From: Artocarpus heterophyllus
Taxonomy: Eukaryota; Streptophyta; Magnoliopsida; Rosales; Moraceae
NCBI GenBank assembly: GCA_025403435.1
Contig: CM046350.1
Span: forward strand, 33,075,346 to 33,139,345
DNA: 64,000 nt
Reading direction: 5' to 3'
In this document: in pieces, positions 60,354-64,000 of the stretch
How the letters are laid out: each line of letters opens with the position of its first letter
Numbering within the stretch: position 1 is the stretch's first letter
The notes under the pieces: model-generated
Told to the model about the DNA's origin: nothing
Seen by the model: only the letters and a program-made list of their open reading frames with translations
The model's database searches: none
Made by a program: the position numbers and the translations under genes

Positions 60354-62214
60354 CGAGTGGTGGCACGGCGGTAGAGACAGGCAGCTCTGACGAGGCTTTT
60401 TCGGTGAGAATCATATCGTAATATCGGTGCCATTCTCTTCGTCTCTTCGTTCTGAGTCCGTTGACACCAAGATCGTGTCAATCGAAGGTCGGATGATGGA
60501 GAAATCACGTCGAAAAATTTTGTGTTCCACCACCACTTTAGGCGGCGCGTGTGGCTTCCTCCGGTGGCATTTTGGGTGGCATGGCACACCGTTAGACTCA
60601 GCTCGACGAGAGCTTCCTAATGGTGTGGGAAGTGTCGAAAATGGTGGCTAGATTCTTGGACTGAGTTTGAGGATTGAGAGAGAAAGACTAGAGAGAGAAA
60701 GTAGAGAAAGTGTGGCTGGGATTTTTTTTTGTCATGTATTTATAGACCATTTTGTGGTCTACACAGTCTAAATCGTGCAGTACCGGATAGATCAAATTTT
60801 GATCCGTAGCTTTAAATTTCTGTAAACATAATTGTACCTTTAAAAACTGTAACTTATTTGCACTCTAAAGATAATCACAAAAATTTCTAATTTTCTTATT
60901 GTATTATTGTGTTACTAAAATATTCATACTGACATAAAAATCATTTTCATAAATTTATCCATACTATATGGATTTTGTGATTTAATTTTGAAACCGTAAA
61001 CTTTGAAACATTTGTCTTCAAAACCGATGATTAACTATTTTTGTAACTGTATACACACATATATGTATATATACATGTATACAAATTCTAAGAAAGATAT
61101 TATGTATTTAAAACTTTGCTCAATATAATTATTTTATTATTATAATAATAATTATTAATTATTATTATTTTTATTTTACTTTTAAAACTTTAAAATTTAT
61201 AACATATACTTCTCGTTAAAAATTTTCATATTGTAAACTTCAAATTTCATTATAAAAACAATAGTTGTAATTTTATAAACATTTTATAAATTAAATTGAC
61301 TATCTAAAAGTCAATTTAATTTAAAATTCCAAACTTAGTACAATCTTGTGCTTTACGGATATAACCCAAACTATTTCTTGTAAAGAGCTATTTATGGGTC
61401 TACATCTTAGCAATAAATCAATATTTGTGGACCCCATCAATACCCTTCTTCTTCTTCACTATTACTATGACAACTGCTATTATTGTTGTTGTCACTACAA
61501 TAATAATAATAAACTTTATGTAATTATTAATGTGTATAATAATTAACTATACACATTCAAAATATTGGAATTCTTGAACTTCTAATGATCTCTATAACTT
61601 TCTTAAAATTCTTATCTTACTTTATGATCTCTATAAATTTTGAGATCAATTATAGTAAAAACATGTCATAAATCTTGCACACTTAAACTTGGTGCTTATC
61701 ATTTTCTAATTATGATATGGAGCTCATTATTACTATTGATTTGGGTTTCTTTTACTGAACTGACATCATATAGGAATTTTTCACATCATCATAGTAAGCT
61801 GGAAATTCCACTTTTTCCAAATAATCCCAATTTAAATATTCTAATTGAGATTCTTATAACAATCACTTCTTTGGCTCGTACATGAAATCAATAAATGATA
61901 AACTTTTAATTTAGCACATTAAATAATTATTTTTAATTATTTTAATGTACTATCATAACATTACATTGTTACATGTTTCATAAATAAAGCACATAAATTT
62001 ATGCATTCACAACATTATTTATTTCTAAGGTCTTATGGCTAGTAAAACCTTCAAATTTACATGTTAATAAATGCTCACTTATACTTTCTCAAGTACTTAG
62101 CTTAGTAATAATAGAAAAATCCTCAATTAATCATACTTATTAATTTTTGAATTTTTTCGGTCATTACATAAAGAGTGAAAAAACGGGTGAAAAATAGCAA
62201 AATTTTATGAAATC

Positions 62215-62365
62215 TGGTCGACATGCCGAACTGTACAGTTTGGCCTATCAGCCATGTAACATCAGCCTGTCGGACTGGCCCAGGTTCAGCCTGCTGATGG
62301 TATGAATCCGGCATGCTAAACTTATAAGTCTGGCCCACCAATGTTCAAGATTGGCCTGTCGAATT
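62215..62365 (-). repeat. TCGGC/GCCGA motif array in the outer solo LTR
   Basis: GGTCGACATGCCGAACTG, TTTGGCCTATCAGCC, CAGCCTGTCGGAC, TTCAGCCTGCTGA, TCCGGCATGCTAAAC, TCTGGCCCACCAA and TTGGCCTGTCGAATTG recur about every 22 bp. The same motif type occurs as in the copia elements, although the surrounding sequence is unrelated. Confidence 0.68.
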
Positions 62366-63181
62366 GAAAAAATCTGGGGACCCGAGACTTCGCGTCTCAG
62401 CCTCCCCAAGTCCAAAATTCCATTTTAAACCCGTTTTCTCATTTCTCAAGCATAGGTAATATTCATAGATGTTAGAAAAACATACTAGAACACTTTTAAA
62501 CAACTTTAAACAAGATTTACACGAAGATTTTTGAATAAATCTAAAAATGGGGAAAAAAGAAGAAATTGTGATTCAATCCGATTTTAGTGAAATTAAGCCT
62601 AGATTCTAGGTGATTTGACTGCTACTAACTTAGATTTAAAGTTTCCTAAACTCTAGAAACTCAAATTTCAACATTTCAAAGACATTTAGAGAATTGGGAA
62701 AAAGTTTGAAATTTTGAAAGTTTAGCAAACTAACCTCAAATCTGAGCTTTAAATGGTTTATGGAGACTAATCGTGCTCCTTGACCTCCAATCCAGCCAAA
62801 AATCGAGGCTTGAGCTTGAAATTTTTGAAAACAAACGAAAGAGAGAGAGAGAGAAGGAAACAAAGAAGAGAGGAAGAAAAAGAGAGCGAGAATGTGCTGG
62901 GAGAGAGTGAGGGAGAAAAGAGGAGAGGGAGAGGTGATTAAATAGAGAGAGATGTGGTTCTATGGAATGAAAATCATGTTCCAACACATGGTTTTCCAAA
63001 AACGACATATTAGATATTTGACAAATTATTTTGTTTCGAAATTCAAAATAACAAATAAAAATAACTAGAGGAGAAACTTAAAATGCACCATAAAATGTTT
63101 AAATTAAATTTAAATCACATTAAGGCATATTAATCTACCATTTACATGCTAACCTTACCTAATTAAACTCTGGGTGTTACA

Positions 63182-64000
63182 ATATTTGTATGCATGTGTT
63201 TTGAATACTTTATAAATATCACTAAAATTTCATAATTATATGTATGACCTTAAATATTGTGTGTGTGTATATATATATAAGTATTATACACAAGAGGATA
63301 ATATTTAAGACTAATAATTAAAATAGTCAATAACTTATAATTAATTATTCAATTAAAGTATGAAATCTTTAATTCAATGTTACTACCATAGATCATTTCC
63401 ATTAAGAATTGAGCTGTCATATCTGAAATATTAATGTCGTGAGTTGTTAAATGTGTACATTGTATATAGCATAATTATATAGGATTATGACATAATTTGA
63501 TATGAATGCTAATAATTTTCATTACAATATAGCAAGTTCTAATTACATCAACTGATAGTAATATATAAGATGATCTTAATCTTGAGTTATTAGTAGACCC
63601 TTATTTATAAAATTATGTCTTTTGATTTACTCCGTACAAGTTTAAGCATCTAATTTTAGAGGCATAGTGAAGTAAGTAATCAGGGATGTTCACTTTACAA
63701 GATAGAGTCCACTCCTTCTTTAACGAGAAATAGATAAATAATTTATTGAGTATTAAATAAGGTCTTGAACAATATAAGAGCTCAAATTTGTGATTTGGTT
63801 TATAAATTTATTATTCATTAGATAATCAATGACACTCAAGGATATAGAAGTAATTAAAAAGGTTAACGGACTTTGCCTAGCCCTAATTATGAATTATTTA
63901 TGAAAGATCAAATTATATGCAATGACAATATAAATGAACAATTTAATTTTTTATATAAACTATGTTTATTTAGTAGAGTAACTTCGAAATTAATAAAATT
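63182..64000 (+). repeat. Family X LTR copy C, right piece, continuing past the window
   Basis: It aligns with copy B from about 23240: ATTTCATAATTAT, TTAATTATTCAATTAAAGTAT and TTATTATTCATTAGA-type blocks are shared. It also contains about 200 bp (63590-63790) that copy B lacks but copy A has. It is the outermost host of the nest. Confidence 0.72.

Larger units (their letters stand above)
48026..62168 (-). mobile_element. Inner solo LTR, Tekay/Del-like (about 4.45 kb without Copia-2)
   Basis: The pieces are 48026-50666 and 60354-62168. The plus-strand ends are TGTAACGACCCGCCC and CGGTCATTACA. The flanks TAAAA/TAAAG are a target duplication with one mismatch. CTATAAATACA on the minus strand near 60735-60747, followed by a CT-rich run, suggests the promoter. 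The terminal part matches 5291-5829. Short overlapping frames (49246-49488, 50199-50426, 60326-60651) have no domain and I treat them as noise. Such length fits chromovirus-type LTRs, but lineage is an inference. Confidence 0.65.
46778..63181 (-). mobile_element. Outer solo LTR (about 2.26 kb without insertions), split by nested elements
   Basis: The pieces are 46778-48025 and about 62174-63181. The minus-strand start is TGTAACACCCAGAG and the end is TTTGAGGCGTGACA. The flanks ATACT/ATATT are a target duplication with one mismatch, and the family X sequence continues across them. A TATTTAA near 62938 followed by a long CT-rich leader suggests minus-strand transcription. A related fragment is in the Copia-1 leader. 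62215-62365 holds about seven TCGGC/GCCGA-like motifs. No coding sequence adjoins, so it is a solo LTR; lineage gypsy-like by its TGTAACACCC end. Confidence 0.68.

Noticed and set aside
1..64000. CRISPR arrays, rRNA or tRNA genes, bacterial operons
   Set aside because: None seen. The tRNA-like words at 2078, 12437, 34614 and 58305 are retrotransposon primer sites, not tRNA genes, and the regular arrays near 51200 and 57700 lack CRISPR repeat/spacer structure.

Overview
This is repeat-rich eudicot-type plant nuclear DNA. It is AT-rich, dominated by LTR retrotransposons and DNA-transposon relics of plant-specific types, and I recognise only one ordinary host gene: an intronless VQ-motif protein gene at 42019-42576 on the minus strand. 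The species cannot be named from the sequence. All element names, copy names (Copia-1, -2, -3; family X) and lineage hints (Athila-like, Tat-like, Tekay/Del-like) are my own readings of motifs and ends, not database matches.

Left part (1-10474). The window opens inside an Athila-like Ty3/gypsy element on the minus strand (gag-protease, tRNA-Asp primer site, 1.3-kb LTR ending at 3406). It is inserted into a decayed antisense accessory ORF (3407-4277) of a plus-strand Tat-like element whose 3' LTR is 4659-5290. That element in turn sits in a Tekay/Del-like LTR fragment (5291-5829). Further right are weak LTR candidates, a family X LTR (7411 to about 9091, minus) and a terminal-inverted-repeat DNA element split by Copia-1.

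Middle part (10475-41075). Copia-1 (10475-21772, plus) is old and broken. Its leader carries a fragment of another LTR and its pol carries a Harbinger-like insertion plus a 337-bp tandem duplication. A hAT-like non-autonomous element (22392-23169) and a family X solo LTR (23196-24895) follow. Next is a CACTA element (26882-33793) with a frameshifted tnp2 transposase and a decayed second ORF in which a Transposase_24-type domain, a conserved middle block and a Ulp1-like protease follow one another. Copia-3 (34156-41075, plus) is fairly young and has an unusual leader: long A-tracts alternating with perfect GC-rich hairpins.

Right part (41076-64000). The VQ gene lies in an island of single-copy-looking DNA with two local tandem duplications. 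From about 46729 to the window end there is a four-level nest: family X LTR copy > solo LTR 46778-63181 (ends TGTCACGCC and GTGTTACA) > solo LTR 48026-62168 (ends TGTAACGACC and GGTCATTACA) > complete Copia-2 (50667-60353, minus). Copia-2 is the youngest element: its 2034-bp LTRs are about 99% alike by eye, and its gag-pol is one frame broken only by a few stop codons.

The elements do not act as a pathway. They record successive insertions, solo-LTR formation and cytosine-deamination-like decay. The most unusual structures are the hairpin/A-tract leader of Copia-3, the arrays of a near-palindromic TCGGC-N2-GCCGA motif shared by Copia-1, Copia-2 and an unrelated LTR, and the antisense accessory ORF with its own TATA box.
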